Below are positions 8,311-17,800 of a stretch of DNA of 64,000 nucleotides, one piece after another. Positions within the stretch are counted from its first letter, which is position 1. Each line of letters starts with the position of its first letter. The DNA lies in NCBI GenBank assembly GCA_009772985.1, contig WOUS01000007.1:62001-126000 (forward strand), read 5' to 3'. Source of the DNA: Anaerolineaceae bacterium (GTDB lineage: Bacteria; Chloroflexota; Anaerolineae; Anaerolineales; Villigracilaceae). Under the pieces are notes generated by a model. That model was given only the letters and a program-made list of their open reading frames with translations, did no database searches and had not been told where the DNA came from. The position numbers were made by a program, and so were the translations under genes.

Positions 8311-9570
8311 CTAACCGGCGATCTTTTTCAACACATCCCCCATCCGTTCGATTTCATCCAGCGTGTTGTAGTGCGCCGCGCCGACGCGCACCATTCCGCC
8401 GCTTGCCTCCAGCCCCAGCCGCTCGGTAACCGCCAGGGCGTAGTAGTTCCCATCCCAAACGTAGATGTTCTCTTTTGCCAGCGCCTCGGCCACGGCGCGC
8501 GGATATTTGCCTGCCAGCGTGAACGAGAAGGTCGGCACGCGCCCGTCCAGTTTGCGCGGGTCGGCGGGACCGTACAACTGCAGGCCGGGGATGCCCGTCA
8601 GCGTTTGGAGCAGGGCGCGGCTGAGTTCGAACTCGTAGGCGCGTATGGCGGTGAGCGCCTTCTTCAGGTCCAGCCGCCGCCCGGTGTAGCCGCGCTCGCG
8701 CAGGCCTTCCTCCTGCTCGCCGCCGAAGGTCTTCCCCACCCACTCGAAGTATTCCAGCGTGCCCAGCGCCCCGGCGATGCCCTCGTGATTCTGCGTGCCG
8801 GTCTCCCACTTGCCGGGAATCGAATCCGGCGCGGGGCGGACTTTGTAGGCTGTGAGTTCCTCCAGCAGTTCGGCGCGCCCGTAGAGCGCCCCGGTGTGCG
8901 GACCGAAGAACTTGTACGACGAGCAGACCAGGAAATCCACGCCGAGCGCCTGCACGTCAATCGGTCCGTGCGGGGCGTACTGCACCGCGTCCACGTAGAC
9001 CAGCGCGCCGGCGGCGTGCGCCATTTCGGTAATTTTTCTCACCGGGTTGACGGTCCCGAGCGCATTCGAGGCGTAGCCGAAGGCCGCCAGTTTGGGCTTG
9101 CGTTCGAAGGCCTTCTCGAACTCATCCAGTTTTAGCGTGCCGTCCTCCACGTCGAAATCAATCCACGTGACCTTGCAGCCGCGGTCCTCGGCAACGAGCA
9201 GCCAGGGTGAGATGTTGGCGTCGTGGTCGAGGCGGGTGACGAGGATCTCGTCGCCGGGGCCGAACGTGCGCGCCAGCGAGCGGCTGATGTGCAGGGTGAG
9301 CGTGGTCATGTTGTTGCCGAAGACGATCTCCTCCGGGCGGGCGGCGTTCAGGAAGTCGGCCATTGCCGCGTGGGCTTCGTTCAAGATTTCATCAGACTGG
9401 CGGCTGGTCTCGAAGGCGCCCTCGTGGTTGGCGTTGCACTCCAGCAGGTAGCGCTGGATGCGTTCGGCGGACGGACGGGCGATCTGCGTCCCGCCGGGGT
9501 TGTCGAAGAAGATGGCCGGACGGTCGAGCGAGGGGAATTGCTGGCGGATGAGGTTCGGGTCGAGGGTCAT
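8311..9570 (-). CDS. Class V aminotransferase, cysteine-desulfurase-like family
   Basis: 419 aa PLP enzyme of fold type I. The start FFDNPGGTQIARP and the helix NNMTTLTLHISRSLA match the cysteine-desulfurase-like group (VC1184 type) rather than NifS/IscS. Lysine in CSSYKFFGPHTG is the Schiff-base residue. HEGIAGALG and VRVGAAHYNT are further family blocks. It may desulfurate cysteine or act on a related amine; the substrate is not known. AAGGAG lies 8 nt before the ATG and a TATAAT about 17 nt before it (9588-9593, minus). It stands alone. Confidence 0.85.
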   Translation of the reverse strand: MTLDPNLIRQQFPSLDRPAIFFDNPGGTQIARPSAERIQRYLLECNANHEGAFETSRQSDEILNEAHAAMADFLNAARPEEIVFGNNMTTLTLHISRSLARTFGPGDEILVTRLDHDANISPWLLVAEDRGCKVTWIDFDVEDGTLKLDEFEKAFERKPKLAAFGYASNALGTVNPVRKITEMAHAAGALVYVDAVQYAPHGPIDVQALGVDFLVCSSYKFFGPHTGALYGRAELLEELTAYKVRPAPDSIPGKWETGTQNHEGIAGALGTLEYFEWVGKTFGGEQEEGLRERGYTGRRLDLKKALTAIRAYEFELSRALLQTLTGIPGLQLYGPADPRKLDGRVPTFSFTLAGKYPRAVAEALAKENIYVWDGNYYALAVTERLGLEASGGMVRVGAAHYNTLDEIERMGDVLKKIAG

Positions 9571-9604
9571 GTTGGCTCCTTGCCCTGATTATATCTTGCC
9601 TCCT

Positions 9605-9688
9605 GTCATTGCGAGCCGCGTTCTGCGCGGCGAAGCAATCTCCGCGCCCGCCGGGGGACTGCTTCGTCGCTACGCTCCTCGCAGTGAC
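9605..9688. repeat. MITE-like hairpin, GTCATTGCGAG...CTCGCAGTGAC family
   Basis: About 84 bp with terminal inverted repeats and internal GAAGCAATC / GACTGCTTC blocks. Relatives are at 29523-29662, 52423-52532 and 61218-61334. Confidence 0.8.
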
Positions 9689-9703
9689 ACGGCTCTTTTG
9701 GTG

Positions 9704-9709
9704 TATGAT
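9704..9709 (+). promoter_or_regulatory. -10 box of a probable leaderless transcript (radical SAM gene)
   Basis: TATGAT ends 6 nt before the ATG at 9716 and no Shine-Dalgarno exists, so transcription would begin at or next to the start codon. Confidence 0.55.
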
Positions 9710-9715
9710 TAAGGC

Positions 9716-10774
9716 ATGACCACCCTCGCCTCGCTGCTGGACCGGTTGACTGCTCCCGCCGAACTGGCCGTATCCCAGGCCGACGGCTCCGCGCGTTGCA
9801 CTGCCTGCGCGCACCGCTGCCTGGTGCGGGCGGGACGGCGCGGCGTCTGCCAGGTACGCTTCCACGACGGGCAGGGACTGCGCGCGCCGTGGGGCTACGT
9901 TTCCGGTCTCAACGCCGACCCGGTGGAGAAAAAGCCGTTCTACCATTTCCTGCCTGGTTCCGTCGCGCTGACCTTCGGGATGCTCGGCTGTGACTTCCAC
10001 TGCGGCTACTGCCAGAACTGGCTGACCTCCCAGACCCTGCGCGACCCGGCCTGCGGCGAGGCGGCCTGCTTTGTGCGCCAGGTCTCCCCGGAGCAGATCG
10101 TGGAGGCCGGCGTCCGGTCCGGGGCGGACGTGATCGCTTCATCCTACAACGAGCCGCTCATCACCAGCGAGTGGGCCGCCGCCGTGTTCAAGTTGGCGGT
10201 GCGGGCCGGGATGAAGTGCGTGTTCGTGTCGAACGGCAACGCCACGCCGGAAGCGCTGGAGTACCTGCGCCCGTATTTGTCCGGGATGAAAATAGATTTG
10301 AAATCCATGCAGGACAAGAATTACCGGCGGCTGGGCGGTGTGCTGAAGAATGTGCTGGATACCATCCGGCGGGTCAGGGAGATGGGATTGTGGCTGGAGG
10401 TGGTGACGCTGGTCGTGCCTAACTTCAACGACAGCACCGAGGAACTCTGGGATGCGGCGCGCTTCCTGGCCTCGGTCTCGCCCGACATCCCCTGGCACGT
10501 GACCGCGTTCCATCCCGACTACAAGATGACCGACGCCGAGGCGACGCCCGCCCGCACCCTGCTGCGCGCCGCCGAGATCGGGCGCGAGGCCGGGCTGCGT
10601 TACGTCTACGCCGGGAACCTGCTCGGCCGCGTGGACGAGTACGAGACCACCTTCTGCCCGAAGTGCCGCGCCGCGCTCGTGGAGCGGAGCGGCTACACGG
10701 TCCGCGCCGTGCGGGTCACGCCGGAGGGGAAATGCCCGCAGTGCGGGGAGAAAATTGCCGGGGTGTGGGGCTGA
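9716..10774 (+). CDS. Radical SAM enzyme of the AmmeMemoRadiSam system
   Basis: 352 aa. An N-terminal cysteine pair block CTACAHRC...GVCQVR precedes the radical SAM motif CDFHCGYC, as in pyruvate-formate-lyase-activating-enzyme-like proteins of the AmmeMemoRadiSam family. The C-terminal CPKCRAALV and CPQCGEK pairs suggest a small zinc ribbon. It would generate a 5'-deoxyadenosyl radical; the partner Memo and AMMECR1 proteins are not in the window and the substrate is unknown. The start appears leaderless. Confidence 0.85.
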   Translation: MTTLASLLDRLTAPAELAVSQADGSARCTACAHRCLVRAGRRGVCQVRFHDGQGLRAPWGYVSGLNADPVEKKPFYHFLPGSVALTFGMLGCDFHCGYCQNWLTSQTLRDPACGEAACFVRQVSPEQIVEAGVRSGADVIASSYNEPLITSEWAAAVFKLAVRAGMKCVFVSNGNATPEALEYLRPYLSGMKIDLKSMQDKNYRRLGGVLKNVLDTIRRVREMGLWLEVVTLVVPNFNDSTEELWDAARFLASVSPDIPWHVTAFHPDYKMTDAEATPARTLLRAAEIGREAGLRYVYAGNLLGRVDEYETTFCPKCRAALVERSGYTVRAVRVTPEGKCPQCGEKIAGVWG

Positions 10775-10802
10775 AATTTCCCAAAGCAGATTAAATTTTC
10801 TG

Positions 10803-10830
10803 TTGCCTTTTCGAGGAATAATTGTATAAT
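10803..10830 (+). promoter_or_regulatory. Promoter of the peptide-transporter operon
   Basis: TTGCCT (10803-10808), 16-nt spacer, TATAAT (10825-10830). This leaves a leader of about 120 nt before the GTG start, with an internal AAAGGAGG not followed by a good start; no known riboswitch is recognised in it. Confidence 0.7.
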
Positions 10831-10956
10831 GAGTGGTACGTGAATCTATCATCACGAGAAAGGAGGCATCTCTCGGGAGATACACCCTCTGAAGTTGTCG
10901 CTGTTTCCATACCCGAAATCCAAAACCATAAAGTCTTGAATATCTGGAGGAGAAAC

Positions 10957-12645
10957 GTGAAACGCAAACTGTTCGTTTTGTTGGCCCTGTTGGTGGTCGC
11001 TAGCATGGTACTGGCTGCCTGCCAGCCCAAGCCGACGCCCCCCCCGGCGACACAACCGCCCCCCCCGCCGCCTCCGGCGGCTTTCGAGCCGAAGAAACTC
11101 GAAGCGCCCAACTGCGATTATGGTGGGTTCTTCAAGTCCATTGAAGCCACTGACCAATACACGGTGACCTTCACCCTGTGCAAGACCGACGCGGCCTTCC
11201 TCTCGAAGATCGCCTTCAGCCCATTCGCCATCTATCCGGAAGAGTGGATCGAGGCGACCGCTGGCGCTGAATCCCGTACCAGTGACGGCCTTGAGAAACC
11301 CATCGGCACAGGCCCATACATGGTCACTGAGTGGAAGCGCGGCGAGAGCCTGACCCTGACCGCTTTCCCGGACTACTGGGGAGACGCCCCCTATGCCCAG
11401 ACGCTGGTCTTCCGCTGGTCAACCGAATCCGCCGGCCGCCTGCTCGAACTGCAGTCCGGCACCATTGACGGCTTCGACAATGTCGGCCCGGAAGATTTTG
11501 CAACCATTCAAGCAGATCCCACCCTGCAAGTGGCTTATCGCCCGGCCTTGAACGTATTCTACGTCGGCATGACCAATACCTTCCCGCCGTTCGATAACGT
11601 GAAGGTGCGCCAGGCAATTGCCATGGGCATTGACCGCCAGCGCATCGTGGATACCTTCTACCCGGCGGGTTCCGAGGCCGCTTCGCATTTCACACCGTGT
11701 GCGATCCCCAACGGCTGTGTGGGCGATGCCTGGTATGAGTTCGATCCCGTTGCCGCCAAGGCTCTGCTGGCCGAGGCCGGTTATCCGGATGGATTTACGA
11801 CCAAACTCTACTACCGTGATGTCGTGCGCGGCTACCTGCCGCAGGTCGGCAACGTGGCCCAGGATATCCAGGCACAACTGCTTGAGAACCTGAACATCAA
11901 TGCTGAGATCGTCGTCATGGAATCCGGCTCCTTCATCGAGGCGTCTGGCTCAGGCCAACTGGAAGGCTTCCACCTGCTTGGTTGGGGCGCGGACTACCCG
12001 CACGTCACCAACTTCCTCGACTATCACTTTGGCAAGGATGTCAAGCAGTTCGGAGCCACCTTCCCGGAGATCTATGATAATTTGATCGCCGGCGGCCAGA
12101 TCGGCATCCCGGCAGACGCCGAGGCATACTATGTTGCTGCCAATAATGCCATCCGCGAATTCGTTCCGATGGTACCGATCGCCCACGGCGGTTCCGCCGC
12201 GGCCTATCGCAGTGACGTGACCAACCCGCAGGCCAGCCCGCTTACCACCGAGTTGTTTGCCTACTCTGATCCGGGCGGCCGCGATCTCTTTGTCTGGATG
12301 CAGAACGCCGAACCGATCAGCCTGTTCTGCGCCGACGAGACCGACGGCGAATCCCTGCGCGCCTGCGAGCAAGTCACACAGGCCCTGTACGGCTACAAGA
12401 TCAACAGTACCGAGGTCGAGCCGCACCTGGCCGAATCCTGCACCCCGAATGCAGACTCGACCGTCTGGGTCTGTATACTGCGCCAGGGCGTCAAATTCCA
12501 TGATGGCAGCGGCTTCGATGCCAACGATGTCGTGATGACCTTCACAATGGGTCTGGACGCTTCCTCCCCACTGCACAAGGGCAACACCAACCTGTGGGAG
12601 TATTATGACTATCTGTGGGGCTTGATGAACAAGCCTGCCGAGTAG
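10957..12645 (+). CDS. Circularly permuted peptide/oligopeptide ABC transporter substrate-binding lipoprotein
   Basis: 562 aa from a GTG preceded by GGAGG. Lipobox LAAC (Cys22), then a Pro-rich linker (residues 24-40). The mature protein opens with SIEATDQYTVTFTL (normally mid-lobe in DppA-like proteins), runs through PIGTGPYMVTEWKRG, LNVFYVGM, VRQAIAMGIDRQ and the usual C-terminal half. It then continues at about residues 442-562 into the block that normally begins the family: EPISL, QALYGYKINSTEVEPHLAES, LRQGVKFHDGSGFDANDVV. Domain order is therefore rotated and nothing is missing. Many cysteines suggest disulfides. Two permease genes follow; no ATPase gene is nearby. Confidence 0.88.
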   Translation: MKRKLFVLLALLVVASMVLAACQPKPTPPPATQPPPPPPPAAFEPKKLEAPNCDYGGFFKSIEATDQYTVTFTLCKTDAAFLSKIAFSPFAIYPEEWIEATAGAESRTSDGLEKPIGTGPYMVTEWKRGESLTLTAFPDYWGDAPYAQTLVFRWSTESAGRLLELQSGTIDGFDNVGPEDFATIQADPTLQVAYRPALNVFYVGMTNTFPPFDNVKVRQAIAMGIDRQRIVDTFYPAGSEAASHFTPCAIPNGCVGDAWYEFDPVAAKALLAEAGYPDGFTTKLYYRDVVRGYLPQVGNVAQDIQAQLLENLNINAEIVVMESGSFIEASGSGQLEGFHLLGWGADYPHVTNFLDYHFGKDVKQFGATFPEIYDNLIAGGQIGIPADAEAYYVAANNAIREFVPMVPIAHGGSAAAYRSDVTNPQASPLTTELFAYSDPGGRDLFVWMQNAEPISLFCADETDGESLRACEQVTQALYGYKINSTEVEPHLAESCTPNADSTVWVCILRQGVKFHDGSGFDANDVVMTFTMGLDASSPLHKGNTNLWEYYDYLWGLMNKPAE

Positions 12646-12669
12646 TCACATCCAATCTTTAGTTAGACG

Positions 12670-12702
12670 ATACGGGATGGCGGATTCCCCGCCATCCCGT
12701 AT
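12670..12702 (+). promoter_or_regulatory. Intercistronic hairpin between binding-protein and permease genes
   Basis: A perfect 14-bp stem (ATACGGGATGGCGG) with a 5-nt loop and no U-run. Such hairpins commonly stabilise the binding-protein message relative to the permeases; partial termination is the alternative. Confidence 0.65.
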
Positions 12703-12716
12703 TCGAAAGGTGAACG

Positions 12717-13796
12717 ATGATCCAGTATATTTTGCGGCGTATTCTCTCATCCATCCCGGTGCTGTTTGGCATCCTGCTGGTCACCTTCGCGCTGGCGCGC
12801 CTGATACCCGGCGACCCCTGCCGGGCAATCCTGGGGGAAAAGGCTACACAGGCGGTGTGTGACCGGTGGATTCAGGAGAAAGGCCTGGATAAGCCTATCC
12901 ATGTGCAATTCTGGGTTTATATAGGCGAGATCGCCCGCGGCGATTTTGGAACCTCCATTCGCTATGGAATGCCAGTGACACGCCTCCTGATCGAACGGCT
13001 GCCAACAACAGTCGAACTAAGTTTTTCTGCACTTTGTATCAGCATCATTGTCGGTATTCCCCTCGGTGTTATCTCGGCTGTTAAACACAATTCCTGGATT
13101 GATGTGACCACCATGCTCTGGGCCAACACGGGCGTCTCCATGCCTGTATTCTGGCTCGGGTTGATGCTGGCTTACGTCTTCTCTTTGCTTCTAAAGGATA
13201 CACCGTTCTGGCTGCCGCCCTCCGGCCGCATCACCCCCGGAATCCCATCCGTCCCTTTTTACGAAGCCTGGGGGCTGGCCATCCCGGATGCAGGTATCAT
13301 GCACTCTATGTTCAAGTTCATAAGCAATCTCTATATCCTCAACTCCCTGCTGACCGCCAACTGGACAATGCTTGGCAGCGCGATCTCACACCTGATCCTG
13401 CCTTCCGTGGCGCTTAGCACCATCCCGATGGCGCTGATTGCCCGCATGACGCGTTCCAGCATGCTCGAAGTGCTTGGGCAGGATTACATCCGCACAGCAC
13501 GCGCCAAAGGTGTGCCGAAAAGAACGGTTGTGCTTAAGCATGCTTTTCGCAACTCGCTTCTGCCCCTGGTGACCGTAGTCGGACTTTCGCTGGGCAGCCT
13601 GCTGGGCGGCGCAGTACTGACCGAGACAATTTTCGGACTCTCTGGCGTAGGCCGTACGCTGTATGATGCTATCACTGCCCGCGATTATGGCATCGTTCAG
13701 TCCTTCACCGTGGTTATCGCGGTCTTTTTCGTCGCCCTGAATCTGATCGTAGACATTTCCTATGCTTACCTGGATCCCCGCATTCGACTGGATTAA
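12717..13796 (+). CDS. Peptide ABC transporter permease (DppB/OppB family)
   Basis: 359 aa integral membrane protein. It begins MIQYILRRILSSIPVLFGI, the standard first helix of DppB-type permeases, with a GDPC loop and the EAA-like block ARAKGVPKRTVVLKHAFRNSLLP that contacts the ATPase. AAAGGTGA precedes the start. It lies 71 nt after the permuted binding protein and 9 nt before the partner permease, so one operon is likely. The periplasmic loop WLPPSGRITPG is usual for the family. Confidence 0.93.
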   Translation: MIQYILRRILSSIPVLFGILLVTFALARLIPGDPCRAILGEKATQAVCDRWIQEKGLDKPIHVQFWVYIGEIARGDFGTSIRYGMPVTRLLIERLPTTVELSFSALCISIIVGIPLGVISAVKHNSWIDVTTMLWANTGVSMPVFWLGLMLAYVFSLLLKDTPFWLPPSGRITPGIPSVPFYEAWGLAIPDAGIMHSMFKFISNLYILNSLLTANWTMLGSAISHLILPSVALSTIPMALIARMTRSSMLEVLGQDYIRTARAKGVPKRTVVLKHAFRNSLLPLVTVVGLSLGSLLGGAVLTETIFGLSGVGRTLYDAITARDYGIVQSFTVVIAVFFVALNLIVDISYAYLDPRIRLD

Positions 13797-13805
13797 ACCC
13801 GACTC

Positions 13806-14756
13806 ATGAACAACAAACAAAACACAATCGCCAAACTGGACAGCGACAGTCTCTCACTCAGGCCGTTAAGCCTGTGGCAGATTACCTGGCGGCGTCTGTT
13901 CCACCGCAAGTCGGCTCTCATTGGCCTGGGCATTTTGGGGCTTTTGGTCCTTATTGCCCTGACTGCCCAGTGGATTGCTCCTTACGATCCCTATAATGTG
14001 CTAATCGGGAAGGAAGATGTGGTGCGGCGGCAGAAACCCTGCATTCACCTGCTCGGCTGTCCCGAGGATCAGCCGCAGCACATCATGGGCATTGACGGCA
14101 ACGTGCGCGACGAGTTCAGCCGTTTGCTCTATGGAGCGCGGCTTAGCCTGATGATTGGCTTTTCAACTGTCACCTTTGCCATCATCATTGGAACGGTCCT
14201 GGGCGCGCTGGGAGGTTACTTCGGCGGCTGGGTGGATACCGTCATTATGCGCACCATGGATGTGCTTCTGGCGTTCCCATCCCTGTTACTCGCGATTGCC
14301 ATCGTCACCGTGCTTGGCCCCGGTTTGATCAACGCCCTGCTGGCGATCAGCATTGTCTCCATCCCGGCCTATGCCCGCGTGGTGCGCGTCAGTGTGCTCT
14401 CGGTGCGTGAAATGGATTATGTCTCTGCAACCCGCGCTCTGGGTGGAAGCGATATGTACATCATCTTCCGGCGCATCCTGCCCAATGCGCTCACGCCGCT
14501 CATTGTTCAGGGCACCCTGGGAATCGCCACTGCCATCCTCGACGCCGCTGCCCTCTCGTTTCTCGGCCTGGGCGCCCAACCGCCGACACCCGAATGGGGC
14601 TCGATGCTCGGCGCGGAACGCAATCAGGTCTTCACCGCGCCGCATCTGGTCTTTTTCCCCGGCTTTGCGATCATGCTGACCGTGCTGTCGTTCAACCTGC
14701 TCGGCGACGGGTTACGCGATGCCCTTGATCCGCGCCTGGCGCACATGAGCGGGTAG
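13806..14756 (+). CDS. Peptide ABC transporter permease (DppC/OppC family)
   Basis: 316 aa. The N-terminal segment WRRLFHRKSALIGLGILGLLVLIAL is the OppC_N helix, and the EAA-like loop is ATRALGGSDMYIIFRRILPNA. It ends with the usual GDGLRDALDPRL. It pairs with the DppB-type permease just upstream. ATPase subunits would have to be encoded elsewhere or shared. A terminator follows at 14813. Confidence 0.93.
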   Translation: MNNKQNTIAKLDSDSLSLRPLSLWQITWRRLFHRKSALIGLGILGLLVLIALTAQWIAPYDPYNVLIGKEDVVRRQKPCIHLLGCPEDQPQHIMGIDGNVRDEFSRLLYGARLSLMIGFSTVTFAIIIGTVLGALGGYFGGWVDTVIMRTMDVLLAFPSLLLAIAIVTVLGPGLINALLAISIVSIPAYARVVRVSVLSVREMDYVSATRALGGSDMYIIFRRILPNALTPLIVQGTLGIATAILDAAALSFLGLGAQPPTPEWGSMLGAERNQVFTAPHLVFFPGFAIMLTVLSFNLLGDGLRDALDPRLAHMSG

Positions 14757-14812
14757 GGAGAAGCAGTGCAGCCTGTCTGTAATTCAAAGGCCGTATCCTT
14801 CGCACCGATGTG

Positions 14813-14844
14813 CCCGGCAGGCATATACCAGCCTGCCGGGTTTT
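14813..14844 (+). terminator. Rho-independent terminator of the peptide-transporter operon
   Basis: CCCGGCAGGC/GCCTGCCGGG, 8-nt loop, TTTT; the next promoter's -10 begins 2 nt later. Confidence 0.85.
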
Positions 14845-14846
14845 GC

Positions 14847-14852
14847 TATAAT
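14847..14852 (+). promoter_or_regulatory. -10 box for the macroglobulin gene
   Basis: TATAAT immediately after the terminator; AGGAGG at 14868-14873 is 5 nt before the ATG. Confidence 0.6.
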
Positions 14853-14878
14853 GACAGCGTGCAAACCAGGAGGCTCCC

Positions 14879-17800
14879 ATGAAAAAACATTCTGCGCTCT
14901 GGCGGACCGGCATCGCCGTCCTGCTCATCCTTTCGGCCTGCAACCTGCCCGGCGGAACGCCCGCCGGCGCCCCGCTCCCCGCGCCGGAATCCCTCCCACC
15001 CATGCCCCCGGCGGTCATCGAGACGATCCCCCCGGCCGGCAGCCAGGTCCCGCTCAACACTTCCATCACGTTCTACTTCAACCAGCCGATGGAGCGCGCC
15101 TCGGTCGAGGCCGCGTTGACGGTCGAACCGGCGCTCGCGGGACGCCTGACCTGGTCTGACGATTCGATCATCGTCTTCACCCCCGACTCCGCCCTGCCAC
15201 CCGCCTCCACCCTGACCTTCACCCTGGGCGCGGACGCGCGCGCCGCAAACGGACAGGCGCTGGCCGCCCCGCTCACCCTGGCGTTCCGCACCGCCGACCT
15301 GCTGGCCCTCGTCCAGACCCTGCCCGAGGACGGCAGCGCTGACGTGGTGGCCACCTCCGCCGTGGTGGCCGCCTTCAACCAGCCGGTGGTGGCCCTCGGC
15401 GCAGACGCCTCGGCGCTGCCCGCCGCGTTCACGCTCGAACCGCTGACCGACGGCCGCGGCGAATGGCTCAACACCAGCACCTACATTTTCTACCCCGACC
15501 CTTCCCTGGCAGGCGGGATCACCTACACCGCCCGGCTGAACCCCTCCCTGGCCGCCATCTCCGGGGGGCCGCTGGAGACGGCGCAGGGCTGGTCGTTCAC
15601 CGTCGGCAAGCCCAAAGTCCTCTCGCTTGAACCAGATGATACCGAACCGCTCGCCCTCGACGCCGCCCTGACGCTCACCTTCAACCAGCCCATGGACCCC
15701 GTCAGCGTGCAGGCCAACCTCACCTTCACCGGCCCGGACGGGAGTCCGGTACGCGGGCGCATCAGTTGGAGCGCGAAGAACACGGTGCTGACCTTCTACC
15801 CGTCGGCCCTGCTGGCGCGCAACGCCGACTACGTGCTCACCATTTCGGCCCGGGCGCAGGGACGCGGCGGCACGCCCATCGGCCGCGCAACATCCTACAG
15901 CCTGCATACTTATCCGGGATTCTACGTTCAGGAATCCAAACCGGGCGAGGGCGCCACAATGAGTTATTATGCCAGCCCGGTCGTCACGTTCAGCGCGCCG
16001 GTTCAGGAAGATGACGCCGCCGGCCTCGTCACCGTCTCGCCGGAGACGCCCGGTATGATCGTGTACGCCGACGGAACCGACCTGCGCATCAACGCCGACT
16101 TCGCCCCGCAGACCAAATACACTGTCACCATCTCCAGCGATTTGAAGGATCGCTGGGGGCAGTCGCTCGGCGAGGATTACACGCTGCACTTCACCACCGC
16201 TGCGGTGGAACCGCGCCTGACCTTCCCGCAAGTCGGAGGGGACGCGTATTTCCTGCGCGCCGACGATCCCGTTTTCTACGTCCAGGCGGTCAACGTTTCT
16301 TACGTGAACCTGCGGTTCGGCGCGGTGCCGCTGGAGACCTTCCTGTGGCTGAACGCTTCGGGCAACTGGGAGGCGAAATCCAACTACACTCCCGAAGATG
16401 CTTCCTCGTGGCAGCAGCCCATCCGGCACGCCACCGTCAACCAGATGGAGCCGGTGCAGATCGAATTGCCGCAGGGAGGCGGTCCGCTCACGCCCGGCAT
16501 CTATCACCTGACCGCCTCCGCCCCCGAGTCTGACAGCCGCCCGGCCCGGGATTTCCTCGTCGCCAGCAACGTCAACCTGACGCTCAAAACCGGCGCCACC
16601 GACGCGCTGGTCTGGGCGGTGGATTTGCGCACCGGCGCGCCGGTCGCGAACGCCCCCGTCCGCCTGTATCACGCGGACGGGACGCTGGTTGCCTCCGGCG
16701 TGACCGACGCCCAGGGTCTCTGGCACACCGACATCCCGCCCCGCGCCAACCAGTACGAGTCGTATTACGCCATCCTCGGCCAGCCCGGCGACGACTTTTT
16801 CGGCATGACCGGCACGGAGTGGGACCAGGACATCTCTCCCTGGAATTTCGGCCTCAGTTATTATTCCCAACCCGCGCACACCGACGTGTATTTCTACACC
16901 GACCGGCCCATCTACCGCCCCGGGCAGACGGTCTCCTTCCGCGCCGTCCTCCGCCGGGCCTTCGACGGCCAGTACAGCGATGCCGGTCTCTCCAGCCTGC
17001 CGCTCCTCCTGGACGGCCCCACCGGCCAGACCTGGGGCTTCGACCTGCCGGTTTCCGAGTTCGGCACCGCGAACGGCGAGTTTGCCATCCCCGCAGACGC
17101 CCAGCCCGGCTCCTATACCTTCCAGAACAGCGACCTCGACCTGTACTTTTCCTTCTCGGTGGCCGAATACCAAAAACCGGCCATCAACCTCACGGTCCAG
17201 TTCGAGCCGGACGAGATCCAGAGCGGGCAGCCGCTCCAGGCCACCGTCAGCGCCCGCTACTTCTTCGACGTTCCGACCGCCGAACTGCCGGTCGAGTGGA
17301 CGCTCTACGCCGCCGGGGATTCCTTCCGCCTGCCGAATTACCGCGTCGGCGCCTTCACCGACCAGTGGCTGAACCCGGAGCGCTACTGGGGCTACTATGG
17401 CGGTTTTGGTGAGCCGGTCGTTTCCGGCCAGGGCATGACCGCCTCGGACGGGACGCTCACCATCGAAATCCCCGCTGACCAGTTGCCGGAATTTGGGAAC
17501 CGCCAGACGCTGACGCTGGAAGTGACCGCGCAGGACGAGAGCGGGCAGCCGGTCTCGGCGCGCGCCGCGCTGGACCTCCATCCGGCCGCGTTCTACGTCG
17601 GCATCCGCCCCGACGTGTGGGTCGGGCAGGCCGGCAGCCCCATCGGCTTCGACGTGCTGACCGTGGACTGGGCCGCCGACCCCGCCGGTCCGCGCACGCT
17701 GACCGCCGCCTTCAGTTCGGTCACCTGGCAGCGCCAGGATTATGTCAGCGCCTACGGCGACCGGACCTACCGCTTCACGCCTGTTTATACCGAGATTTCC

